The notes under the pieces: generated by a model
Told to the model about the DNA's origin: nothing
Database searches by the model: none
Seen by the model: only the letters and a program-made list of their open reading frames with translations
Translations under genes and position numbers: made by a program
NCBI RefSeq assembly: GCF_001641615.1
Contig: NZ_LRRU01000014.1
Span: 124,001 to 188,000, forward strand
From: Pseudoalteromonas gelatinilytica
Lineage (GTDB): Bacteria; Pseudomonadota; Gammaproteobacteria; Enterobacterales; Alteromonadaceae
DNA length: 64,000 bases
Direction of reading: 5' to 3'
In this document: positions 27,887-36,071 of the stretch, piece by piece
Layout: each line of letters starts with the position of its first letter
How positions within the stretch are numbered: position 1 is the stretch's first letter

Positions 27887-29101
27887 TTATTGTTGGCCGA
27901 TAGTGATATTTCGGCCACTTAAGTAACCAAATAAAGCACACAATAGGCTTGATGCAATACACAGCCAAAGTGCTCCCGCCCAGTTATTAAAATAACTATG
28001 TAAGGCGCCCGCAATAATAGGGCCTGTTGCAGCCAATAAATACCCGATACATTGTGCCATACCCGATAACGCAGCGGCTTGCATTGAGTCATGAGTGCGC
28101 AGGCTTACAAATGATAAGCCCAAGATAAAACAGGCACCTGAGCAAAAACCTAAGGTGACTGACCAAAGCATCGCAAAGCTAGGCGCAACTAATAATCCAA
28201 CAGAACAAAGCGCGCCAAGTAATGCCAAGCTTAGGGTTAAGATGCGTTGATCTTTTAATTTGGCAAGTAGTGGAATAAGCACAATACCTGGCAGCGCAGA
28301 GGCTACTTGAAAGGCGCCTTGCAAAGCACCCGCATGCTGCGCACTATGGCCGCCTTCTATTAAAATGCTGGGTAGCCAACCTAGCATGATATAAGTGAAA
28401 AAGGAGTTAAAGCCAAGTAATAAGGTGATTTGCCAAGCAAGTGCAGAGTGCCAAATTTTGCTTTGTGTACTGTTTGAAACGGATGCCTGTTTTGGCATGG
28501 TATGTTGCTTAAGTTGTGGTAACCACACCACAATAGCCAGCACAACCAATAAGGCATAACTGGCAAGCGCCAATTGCCAACCAAGGTCTTTATACTCAGC
28601 TAGTGGAATGATGAGTGCTGAATAGCTGCCACCAAAAATGCCCATTGCTAAAACATAACTAGACGTCATTACTGCTACTTTGTGTGGAAAGTCACGTTTT
28701 ATTAAGCTTGGTAATAACACATTACCAATCGCGATACCGACACCAATTACAGCGGTGCCAATAAATAGCACGGTGGCAGAATCAATAACTCGAGAGACAA
28801 CCCCTATGCCTATGAGTACCAGGGCAATGAACAGTGATACTTCAAGGCCGCACTTTTTAGCAAGGCTTGCTGCCATAGGCGAGGCAATAGCAAACGCGAT
28901 TAAAGGTAATGTCGTCAACATGCCAGCTTGTGATGCATTTAACTTAAATTGTTCAATGATCTGTTCAAGCACCGGTGCAATACCAGTGATAGGGGCACGT
29001 AAACTGGCTGCAATAAGAAAAATGCCCAGCACTAAAAGAAGGTTACGAATTAGATTTTGAGAAGATGTCACGCTGTTTAGGAGTAATAGCAAGAGGTACA
29101 T
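27887..29101 (-). CDS. MFS transporter, CynX/NimT type
   Basis: A 12-segment major-facilitator permease of 404 aa, resembling the CynX/NimT (YeaN) group, whose members export cyanate or 2-nitroimidazole. The N-terminal block SLRAPITGIAPVL is typical. A long hydrophilic loop between segments 6 and 7 contains HTMPKQASVSNSTQSKIWH. No clear ribosome binding site precedes the ATG at 29101. A GTG ten codons in is an alternative. It lies 66 bp downstream of the TonB-dependent receptor on the same strand, so the two may be co-transcribed. The real substrate is unknown. Confidence 0.82.
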   Translation of the reverse strand: MYLLLLLLNSVTSSQNLIRNLLLVLGIFLIAASLRAPITGIAPVLEQIIEQFKLNASQAGMLTTLPLIAFAIASPMAASLAKKCGLEVSLFIALVLIGIGVVSRVIDSATVLFIGTAVIGVGIAIGNVLLPSLIKRDFPHKVAVMTSSYVLAMGIFGGSYSALIIPLAEYKDLGWQLALASYALLVVLAIVVWLPQLKQHTMPKQASVSNSTQSKIWHSALAWQITLLLGFNSFFTYIMLGWLPSILIEGGHSAQHAGALQGAFQVASALPGIVLIPLLAKLKDQRILTLSLALLGALCSVGLLVAPSFAMLWSVTLGFCSGACFILGLSFVSLRTHDSMQAAALSGMAQCIGYLLAATGPIIAGALHSYFNNWAGALWLCIASSLLCALFGYLSGRNITIGQQ

Positions 29102-29167
29102 TTATCATACCAAAACACTAAACAGTGTGGGTGAACTATGAGATAGCTCACCAAAAAATGCGGTTAT

Positions 29168-31225
29168 TTAAAACTGATAACTTGCTGATAACATGGCATT
29201 GCGCGGTCTACCCGGAAAGTAGCGGTCGCCACTAAATGTAGTGTAGTCAGCGCGCTCTGCATAACGCTCGTCGGTTAAATTGTTTATTCGCGCAGTCACC
29301 GTTAGGTTGTCTGTTAGCTGCCACGCCGCTCTTAAATTTACTAATGAATGGCCTTCGTAACTATGCTGGTTTTCAGGATCAGTAAAGTAGCTGCTGGTGG
29401 TATGTAACTCAAGGCCAACACGCGTTATGTCGTTTGCTTGCCATAGTAGCTGTAAGTTAGCGATGTTACGTGGTGCAGTATCAATGAGATTACCATTGAT
29501 ATTAACTCCGCTAAGTAATTGGTCATAACTGTATGTATGCTTGGCGTGGCTCGCGGCTAACTGCATCGATAGGCTAGGCGTTATGGCATAGGCTAACTCA
29601 AGCTCAATACCACGATGCTGGGTTTGGCCATCATTGACGTAATAAAAATCACTGTCGCGGAAAATTACGTTCTTTTTATTCATTGCATAAATGCTAACTA
29701 CATAATGCAGCTGTGCTTGTTGACCTTTTAAACCAAGCTCTAGGTTTTTAGCAGTTTCAGATTTTAGATCTGCGACATTTTGTTCGCGTTGTAACTGATA
29801 AAGCTCTGCCGCTTGCGGTGCTCGATAACCTTCTGAAGCATTGGCATAGATAAACTGGTTATCTGCAAATTGATAGCTTAAACCAAGCTTTGGCGAAAAG
29901 TGAGTAAAGCGATTTACGCCGCTTTCTGGTCGAGAATAGCGACACCCACCCATTGCGCATGGAGTACCATCGTCTTTTGTACGACCAGCCAACATATGGT
30001 TGTCGTAGTCATATCGCATACGCTCGTATCGGCCACCTAGGCTGATGAGTAACTCATCAAGTTGCCAATCAAGGTTAACAATTGGTGCTAATAGAGTGCT
30101 AGTTACTTGATAGTCGTAATGTTTACCTTGAGGCACGGTGGCGACTAAAAACGCTGAGCCTTCAGTTGGGCTATCTTGATATTGTAAAAAGTCAGCATCT
30201 GTAAGCTCACCATCAAAGCCAACAGTTAACAGGCTAGAACCGGTCAACTTATGCTGCCAGCTTGATTGAAGGCCAACACCTTGCTGAGCATTTTCTTCAA
30301 GGGGAGTACCCGGTAAAAAATGCTTAAAGAAGGTCATGTCTTGGTCGCGGATATAAGGCGTTAAGGTAAAGCTGTTAGCCTCATCTTGTGTCCAATTTAG
30401 CTTTGACCAAACACGCAAAGATCGGGCTTTACGAAATGCATCTGGGTCAAAATTAGACTGAGCTATTTGCTCATCTTTATAGCTTTCAAAGCCTTCAATA
30501 AAACCAGCCGTTTGTTGATCTAAATGGGTGTAAGTCAGGCCTGTACTTACGTTTAGTTTTTTGCCATCAAAACGGTGACGCAGTGATAGCTTTTCTTGAT
30601 CAACACTTTCATCATCACGATAACCCGTATCTCGGGTGATCGTAGCATTAATGCCTAAACCTTGTTGGCCAAAGTCACGCCCCGTACCTAGTTTGTAGCG
30701 GGTGTAGCCAAACGAGCCGTAATCAAAACCAAGTTGGTTATGGTCGTAGGTTGTATCTGGGGTGATTACGTTGATCACACCATGCACTGCGTTTGAACCA
30801 TAAAGTGCAGAGCCCGGACCTTTCAGTACTTCGATGCGTTCAGCCATTTCAGTGTGGGCTTCGAATAACTCATTGATGTTGCAAAAACCGGCTGCGCGAA
30901 GTGGAATACCGTCTTCGGCAGTGAGTAAGCCGCCACAGGCACCTGCGCCAGAAAGTACAGGTGAACGTAAAGCGGGTAAATACTCTTGTCCGTTACCATG
31001 TTGAAGATTGGCACCGGCCACTTGCCTTAGGGCTTGTTCAATGTGAGTTGGAGCGATAAGAGCCAGTTGCTTTTGTGAAATACTGCTGACGACAACAGGG
31101 AGTGGATCTGCCAACACTTCGCTGCGCGAGGCGGTCGTTGTAATATGTTCTAGCTCATTATTAGCGAAAGCTTGATGGTTAAATAATGAGGTGCTCACAA
31201 GCACTGAGAGTATCGACAACTTCAT
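29168..31225 (-). CDS. TonB-dependent outer-membrane receptor
   Basis: A ligand-gated importer of about 685 aa. The signal peptide starts at the ATG complementary to 31223-31225 (MKLSILSVLVSTSLFNHQAF). The reading frame opens further upstream, but the extra 11 residues look non-native. The plug domain has VLKGPGSALYGSNAVHGVINVITP, and the barrel ends with ...LSASYQF. Two CG-containing plug segments (SGAGACGGLL and GFCNINE) may form a disulfide. The ligand could be a siderophore, cobalamin or another metal complex. The Shine-Dalgarno AAAGGG at 31231-31236 lies inside a perfect 11 bp hairpin arm. Confidence 0.88.
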   Translation of the reverse strand: MKLSILSVLVSTSLFNHQAFANNELEHITTTASRSEVLADPLPVVVSSISQKQLALIAPTHIEQALRQVAGANLQHGNGQEYLPALRSPVLSGAGACGGLLTAEDGIPLRAAGFCNINELFEAHTEMAERIEVLKGPGSALYGSNAVHGVINVITPDTTYDHNQLGFDYGSFGYTRYKLGTGRDFGQQGLGINATITRDTGYRDDESVDQEKLSLRHRFDGKKLNVSTGLTYTHLDQQTAGFIEGFESYKDEQIAQSNFDPDAFRKARSLRVWSKLNWTQDEANSFTLTPYIRDQDMTFFKHFLPGTPLEENAQQGVGLQSSWQHKLTGSSLLTVGFDGELTDADFLQYQDSPTEGSAFLVATVPQGKHYDYQVTSTLLAPIVNLDWQLDELLISLGGRYERMRYDYDNHMLAGRTKDDGTPCAMGGCRYSRPESGVNRFTHFSPKLGLSYQFADNQFIYANASEGYRAPQAAELYQLQREQNVADLKSETAKNLELGLKGQQAQLHYVVSIYAMNKKNVIFRDSDFYYVNDGQTQHRGIELELAYAITPSLSMQLAASHAKHTYSYDQLLSGVNINGNLIDTAPRNIANLQLLWQANDITRVGLELHTTSSYFTDPENQHSYEGHSLVNLRAAWQLTDNLTVTARINNLTDERYAERADYTTFSGDRYFPGRPRNAMLSASYQF

Positions 31226-31263
31226 GAAAACCCTTTGGTTAGGTACAACAAAAACCAAAGGGT
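31226..31263 (-). promoter_or_regulatory. Hairpin sequestering the receptor gene's ribosome binding site
   Basis: In the mRNA sense the arms ACCCTTTGGTT (31263-31253) and AACCAAAGGGT (31240-31230) are perfectly complementary over 11 bp with a 12 nt loop. The AAAGGG Shine-Dalgarno is in the second arm, five nt before the ATG. A short U run follows the stem, so it could alternatively act as a weak attenuator. Confidence 0.7.
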
Positions 31264-31313
31264 ATCTGCTTTTTAGGATGGGTAAAAGCTTTCGCGATTA
31301 ATAACTTTGTCTG

Positions 31314-32126
31314 TTATGCATTACGGCGATGTACGGCAAAACCTGCCAGTACTGCCACTAACCAGAATAAGCTACTGCCGCCAGTACCATTTCTGTGCGT
31401 GACATTAGCCACTTTTTCTTCTTTTACGCGGGTTTTAAATTGCGCCAATTCAGCATCGAGATTTGTGATCATGTCATCAACGGCACCATTAAAGCTTGCT
31501 AGTGACTGCTCTTTAGCGACTTCATCGATGCCAATCGCTGTGCTGCGTTGCTCTGCTTTATGAATACCTGGCGCGCGAAACAGCATTTTTCGGCTTTTTA
31601 CGTCAAATACGGCGGTATCTACAAAGGTTTGTACTGAGTTTTCATTGCCCGGAATCACATATAAACCAACAATCGTTAGATATAAAAACGCAGCGTTATT
31701 TTCTAAGCTTTGCGACACTTGGTCGTACGAAACAAGCGCCATAATATCCACATCATATAAACGAGAAACTTGCTCTAATGCGGTAAATCCTTCACTACCT
31801 TTTAAGTAAGTGCTTGGGATCACTTCAATACGGTCTATGTAGTCATATTGCATAAACTGCTTTTTAACTTTATTAAGCAGTGCGACTTCATCCCCATGAT
31901 GCAAGCCATCATTGTACTTGTTAGGGATAAAGGCAATCCCTACTGTGGCAGGTAAGTTCAAGGTTGGAATCGTTGCTTGGTGTGCAGCTCTGTCTTGTTG
32001 GTCTGGGTAAAGGTACTCAACCAATGAACTTGATTGCGTTTTTTGATTGCCATATTGGCTCATCATGGCACTACAACCTGTTAGTGCAGTAATACTAATT
32101 ATCAAACACCATTTTAGTACATTCAT
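31314..32126 (-). CDS. Rhombotail-type lipoprotein with a GlyGly-CTERM-like C-terminus
   Basis: A 270 aa lipoprotein: the signal peptide ends in the lipobox LTGCS (Cys at residue 18). The C-terminus has a GlyGly-CTERM-like sorting signal: NGTGGSS, then one hydrophobic segment (LFWLVAVLAGFAV), then a basic tail (HRRNA). Such tails are processed by the rhombosortase protease. No rhombosortase gene is in the window. The start has a good AAGGATAA site upstream. The TonB-dependent receptor lies 88 bp downstream on the same strand. Function of the body domain is unknown. Confidence 0.78.
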   Translation of the reverse strand: MNVLKWCLIISITALTGCSAMMSQYGNQKTQSSSLVEYLYPDQQDRAAHQATIPTLNLPATVGIAFIPNKYNDGLHHGDEVALLNKVKKQFMQYDYIDRIEVIPSTYLKGSEGFTALEQVSRLYDVDIMALVSYDQVSQSLENNAAFLYLTIVGLYVIPGNENSVQTFVDTAVFDVKSRKMLFRAPGIHKAEQRSTAIGIDEVAKEQSLASFNGAVDDMITNLDAELAQFKTRVKEEKVANVTHRNGTGGSSLFWLVAVLAGFAVHRRNA

Positions 32127-32377
32127 AAATTATCCTTATTATGTAGTGAAGAAGCGTTTGTTTATGTTGCAAATATAAAGGCTAACACTGCAACTGGAAC
32201 TGTAACTCAGACTCGATTTTTCGTAAATAGTGCCAAAGAAGTTTAAAGAAATGTAAAGATTGGCTTTCTAATGTGTTGATATGTAAACAGTTGCGTTTTT
32301 AAATTGTAACCCTTCATCTATGATTCAGGCTAAAACGTTAGGCTTTTTATCAAGAGCAAACGTTGAGGGTCTCTATT

Positions 32378-32809
32378 ATGAATAAATTAATTACTATCTC
32401 AGTTGCCGTTTTAGGTTTGAGTTTGATACCTATGGAAGCAAACGCGAAACATGATCGTGACCATGATAGATACGAACAAAAACACGAACGCAAAAAGCAT
32501 AAACATAAAAAACATCACAAGCATCATCATCATGACAGACATGATCGTCATGACCGATATGACCATTACAGCTACCGTGATTTACCACCCGGTTTATACA
32601 AAAAAGTAGGGCATGGTGGTGGCTTACCACCAGGTTGGTATAAGCGTTATCACCATGGTGATATTCTTGACCGAGATATATATCGCCATGGTCGAGTGAT
32701 TAAACGTCGCGACCGAAATGGCATTATTGCCATCGAAATCGATGACCGTCTTATTCATCTAGTACACGATACGCGAGAGATTTTATCAATCGTTACTCGC
32801 CATCGTTAA
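32378..32809 (+). CDS. CigR/RcnB-like secreted protein with a His-rich linker
   Basis: A 143 aa exported protein. The signal peptide is MNKLITISVAVLGLSLIPMEANA. A very His/Lys/Asp-rich segment (about residues 24-65, including HKKHHKHHHHDRHDRHDRYD) could bind Ni, Cu, Co or Zn. The C-terminal RcnB/CigR-type domain has LPPGLYKK, GGGLPPGWYKR, DILDRDIYRHGRV and HDTREI. The start chosen is ATG 32378, with GAGGG 8 nt upstream. It is followed by a terminator and then a paralogue. Confidence 0.82.
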   Translation: MNKLITISVAVLGLSLIPMEANAKHDRDHDRYEQKHERKKHKHKKHHKHHHHDRHDRHDRYDHYSYRDLPPGLYKKVGHGGGLPPGWYKRYHHGDILDRDIYRHGRVIKRRDRNGIIAIEIDDRLIHLVHDTREILSIVTRHR

Positions 32810-32816
32810 TCCTGTC

Positions 32817-32842
32817 AAAAGCCGCTTAGCGGCTTTTTTTTA
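32817..32842 (+). terminator. Terminator between the two CigR-like genes
   Basis: The stem aaaagccgc/gcggctttt has a 3 nt loop and continues into an eight-T run, eight bases after the stop codon of the first paralogue. Confidence 0.9.
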
Positions 32843-32909
32843 GCTTGTTTCATACCCAATTCAGAAAAACTTGCTACGCTTAATTTGGACTAATAAAAGG
32901 AGCACTCGC

Positions 32910-33230
32910 ATGAAAGCATTGTTAACAGTTGCAGTGATTGGTTTAAGCCTAGTGACGGCTGGCGCACTTGCAAAAGATAAAGACAAGGATAAGGACAAAG
33001 ATAAAAGTCTGCCACCTGGCCTTGAAAAGAAACTTGATAATGGTGGTGATTTACCACCTGGTTGGCAAAAGAAATTACGTAAAGGCGATATTCTTGACCG
33101 TGATATTTACCGCCGCGGTAAAGTGATTAAATCACGAGACAGAGATGGTCTAATTTCAATTCAAGTCGACGATACTGTCGTGCGTTTAGTGGAAGATACC
33201 CGAGAAATTATTTCTATTCTGAGCCGCTAG
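32910..33230 (+). CDS. CigR/RcnB-like secreted protein with a Lys-Asp repeat linker
   Basis: A 106 aa paralogue of the preceding protein. The signal peptide (MKALLTVAVIGLSLVTAGALA) is followed by a short KDKDKDKDKDK repeat instead of the His-rich segment. The domain has the same blocks (LPPGLEKKL, GGDLPPGWQKKL, GDILDRDIYRRGKVI, EDTREIISIL). The AAAGGAG site at 32896-32902 supports this start. It is followed 2 bp later by the EEP-family gene, so translation may be coupled. In other bacteria this family includes RcnB (Ni/Co homeostasis) and CigR (virulence modulation). Confidence 0.82.
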   Translation: MKALLTVAVIGLSLVTAGALAKDKDKDKDKDKSLPPGLEKKLDNGGDLPPGWQKKLRKGDILDRDIYRRGKVIKSRDRDGLISIQVDDTVVRLVEDTREIISILSR

Positions 33231-33232
33231 TT

Positions 33233-34330
33233 TTGCTTGAATCGTTCATGACTTATGGATTGAGTTCACTATTGGCCATGCTGCTTGTGGTCTCAATCTT
33301 GCCATTTTCATATTCCCAACATTATTTAATTCGCAGTTGTGACTTTGTACGCTTGCAAGTGGTTTACCTTGCTTGTGCGAGTTTAATTGCTGCAAGCTAT
33401 TTAATCAGTCGTACGGGCTCCGCGCTTTATATTGGTTGTGCTCTGGCGAGTATCGTCGTGTTGCTTTTACAAGTCGGCTGGATTTACCCTTACACAAGGC
33501 TCGCTAATAAAGAAGTTGCCTCAAGTAATAAATCCGATAAGCACAGTATTCGTATTATGTCGGCAAATGTACTGATGTCGAACACTGAATATGACCAACT
33601 CATTGGTTTAGTTAAAACGCACCAACCTGATTTACTCATTACGTTAGAGTCTGATCAAACTTGGCAAAATAAACTGAGCAGTTTAGAGCAAGAATACCCA
33701 TATCGAGTGTACTTCCCAAAAGATAATCGTTATGGCATGCACTTGTACAGCAAGTTTAAAATCAAACAACAGCAAGTTTGTGAGCTTATAGAAAGCGATA
33801 TCCCCTCAATCCATATTTTGTTCGAAGATGCAGATGGCGTAGAAGTACAAGGGCACTTTATTCATCCTGCTCCTCCGAGCCCCACAGAAGAAGACAGCTC
33901 TCGACCCCGTGATACTGAGCTGATAATTTTAGCGAAAGCACTTAAAAACAGACTGCGACCTTGTATTGTTGCCGGTGATCTAAATGATGTTGCATGGTCG
34001 CGGAGTACCCGCTTGTTTATGCGTATTAGCGGTTTGTTAGACCCACGTAAAGGTCGCGGCTTTTTTAATACCTTTCATGCCAGCTATTTCTTTATGCGCT
34101 GGCCGCTTGATCACCTTTTTCATAGTAATGAGTTTAGTGTTAAGCGTATTGAGCGTTTGGCAAAGTATGGTTCTGATCACTTTGCACTGCTTACTGAGCT
34201 TGTTTATCACCCCGACTCTGACAATCAAAAACAACAAGAGCAGATTGATAAAGAAAAAGCCGTGGATGAGTTAAAAATGCCATCAGCCTCCAAACAGCAA
34301 GTGCCAATGTTTGATACCAACCCGCAATAA
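33233..34330 (+). CDS. Membrane-anchored endonuclease/exonuclease/phosphatase (EEP) family protein
   Basis: A 365 aa protein with three N-terminal membrane segments (about residues 6-88) and a DNase I/Mg-dependent phosphodiesterase-like EEP domain. Catalytic motifs visible are SANVLMSN, LITLESD, HFIHPAPPSP, AGDLNDVAWS, PLDHLFHS and YGSDHFAL. The substrate may be a phospholipid or phosphodiester on the outer face of the membrane, which is unproven. The start is TTG at 33233 just after the previous stop. An ATG five codons in (33248) is an alternative. The last codons (Thr-Asn-Pro-Gln-stop) are supplied by the repeat element that begins at 34314. Confidence 0.8.
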   Translation: MLESFMTYGLSSLLAMLLVVSILPFSYSQHYLIRSCDFVRLQVVYLACASLIAASYLISRTGSALYIGCALASIVVLLLQVGWIYPYTRLANKEVASSNKSDKHSIRIMSANVLMSNTEYDQLIGLVKTHQPDLLITLESDQTWQNKLSSLEQEYPYRVYFPKDNRYGMHLYSKFKIKQQQVCELIESDIPSIHILFEDADGVEVQGHFIHPAPPSPTEEDSSRPRDTELIILAKALKNRLRPCIVAGDLNDVAWSRSTRLFMRISGLLDPRKGRGFFNTFHASYFFMRWPLDHLFHSNEFSVKRIERLAKYGSDHFALLTELVYHPDSDNQKQQEQIDKEKAVDELKMPSASKQQVPMFDTNPQ

Positions 34331-34475
34331 TACTTAATCATTTTGTGGGATAAAACCTGTCGCTAACTGCGTTAAAAATTTCTCATTTAGAACAACTAAA
34401 TAACGAAATTTTTGCCTTGTTATCAACGAGGTTTTATTGCCTCAAAATAGACTACTTAATTAAGCGGATTGGTAT
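34314..34475. mobile_element. MITE-like 162 bp palindromic element (copy B, full form)
   Basis: It starts ATACCAACCCGC and ends GCGGATTGGTAT. The outer ~45 bp on each side are imperfect inverted copies of each other, meeting in the shared blocks CATTTTG...GG and ATAAAACCT. The interior is again palindromic (aaaaatttc ... taaataacgaaattttt), so the whole element can fold as one long hairpin. No open reading frame of note lies inside. The left end overlaps the 3' end of the EEP-family gene and supplies its stop codon. Confidence 0.8.
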
Positions 34476-34502
34476 GAAAAGTGATACGTTTTAGTATTAA
34501 AG

Positions 34503-34525
34503 AGGGCTCTAATGAGCCCTTTTTG
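34503..34525. terminator. Terminator downstream of the EEP gene and the MITE
   Basis: The stem agggctc/gagccct (34503-34509 and 34514-34520) has a 4 nt loop and runs into TTTTTG. It lies between the plus-strand EEP gene and the convergent aldehyde dehydrogenase. Confidence 0.8.
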
Positions 34526-34528
34526 TGG

Positions 34529-35908
34529 TTAGTCGTTGACCATAATAGTTTTGATATTAACAAATTCTCGTAGTCCAAAGCCGCCGTGTTCACGGCCATA
34601 GCCACTGTCTTTTACACCACCAAATGGTAAGTTCGGCTGCGCAAGGCCATAGCCATTGATATTCACCATACCGGTATCAAAATGGTGTTTTGCAAGTTCA
34701 ATGGCTGCTTGTTCATCTTTTGAGAAAATACCGCCACCAAGACCATAGCGTGAATCATTAGCAATTTGCATTGCTTCAGCGTTATCTTTTGCTCGAATAA
34801 GCGATGCTACAGGGCCAAATAATTCATCATCGTAAGCGGGCATGCCCGGTTTTATATTTTCAAGTAGAGTCGGGGTGTAATAAAAGCCTGTGTGTTCGGC
34901 AACTTTACCGCCGGTAATTATGCACGCACCTGCATTTACTGATTCAGTCACTTGCTGATGAAGCTTATCGCGTAGATCTTTACGGGCCATTGGGCCGAGC
35001 GTGGTTTTTTCATCATTCGGATCACCAAGAACAACCTGTTCAAATTGCTCTTTAATTAAGGCTTTAAAGTCATCGTATAAGGCATCAACCACAATAAAGC
35101 GTTTTGCTGCAACACAGGTTTGCCCGTTATTGATCAAGCGCCCTTGCGTACATGCGGTAATCGCCGTATTTAAGTTAGCATCATCGAGTACAACATAGGC
35201 ATCGTTACTGCCAAGTTCGAGTACCGTTTTCTTAACCTGTTTACCCGCAAGCTCAGCCACTTTTTTGCCTGTTTCGTCGCTACCAGTAAATGTCACGCCA
35301 CGAATAGCTGAGTGCTCAATAAGCTTGCTTGCGGTTTTGCCGTCAATCAGTAAGTTTTTAAAGCAATAGTCATCAAAACCTGCTTGAGTAAATAACTGCT
35401 CAATTTTTTCGGCCATGCCAAATACATTACCAGCATGTTTTAGCACCGTGGTATTACCCGCCATGATATTCGCGCAAGCATAGCGAATAACTTGATAAAG
35501 CGGGAAGTTCCAAGGTTGGATACCTAAAATGACACCGATTGGTTGATAGCTAATAATTGCGTGCCCGTCTTGCATATCACGGCTTTCATCAGCAAGCACT
35601 TTGGGCCCTTGCTCAGCGGTATAGCGACAAATTGCAGCGCAAAGCTCAACTTCTTGTAGGCCTTGTTGATATAACTTGCCCATTTCATCGGTCATCAATT
35701 GGGCTAATTCTTGTTGATTAGACTCAATCACTTGTGCAAGTTGATTGAGTAATTTAGCGCGCTGTTTATGGGATGTGGTGCGCCACTTTAAAAAAGCTTG
35801 ATGACATTGGTCAACTTCACTCTGTGCTTGTTGCAATGACAATAAATTATACGTATTTAAGGTTTGCTCATTGGCTGGATTGATTGTAGTAACAGTATCA
35901 GTCATCAT
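34529..35908 (-). CDS. NAD(P)-dependent aldehyde dehydrogenase, succinate-semialdehyde type
   Basis: A 459 aa aldehyde dehydrogenase. The nucleotide-fold entry is IQPWNFPLYQVIRYA, the general base Glu is in VLELGSNDAYVVL (about residue 231), and the catalytic Cys is in NNGQTCVAAKR (about 265). The NFPLYQ and FGGVKDSGYGREHG blocks fit the succinate-semialdehyde dehydrogenase (GabD/YneI) group. A good TCTCC-complement ribosome binding site (GGAG) precedes the ATG. No GABA transaminase is next to it, so the substrate remains open. Confidence 0.87.
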   Translation of the reverse strand: MMTDTVTTINPANEQTLNTYNLLSLQQAQSEVDQCHQAFLKWRTTSHKQRAKLLNQLAQVIESNQQELAQLMTDEMGKLYQQGLQEVELCAAICRYTAEQGPKVLADESRDMQDGHAIISYQPIGVILGIQPWNFPLYQVIRYACANIMAGNTTVLKHAGNVFGMAEKIEQLFTQAGFDDYCFKNLLIDGKTASKLIEHSAIRGVTFTGSDETGKKVAELAGKQVKKTVLELGSNDAYVVLDDANLNTAITACTQGRLINNGQTCVAAKRFIVVDALYDDFKALIKEQFEQVVLGDPNDEKTTLGPMARKDLRDKLHQQVTESVNAGACIITGGKVAEHTGFYYTPTLLENIKPGMPAYDDELFGPVASLIRAKDNAEAMQIANDSRYGLGGGIFSKDEQAAIELAKHHFDTGMVNINGYGLAQPNLPFGGVKDSGYGREHGGFGLREFVNIKTIMVND

Positions 35909-36071
35909 TATCTCCTCACAAAATTGTAGGAAAAGGTTTGCAAGGCTAATACCTAATTTTCGATATTTTATCTATATGATTTAAATGCCTTTTATTTTTA
36001 TTTAATCTTAACTAGGCACTCTTTTTTCTGTAAAAACTGCAACAGGCTGCAAAACTTACAAGGAATACGTA

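Noticed and set aside
31226..31313. Cobalamin or other known riboswitch upstream of the TonB-dependent receptor
   Set aside because: The space to the upstream gene is only about 88 bp and no B12-box or other known core is visible. Only the simple hairpin over the ribosome binding site is supported.
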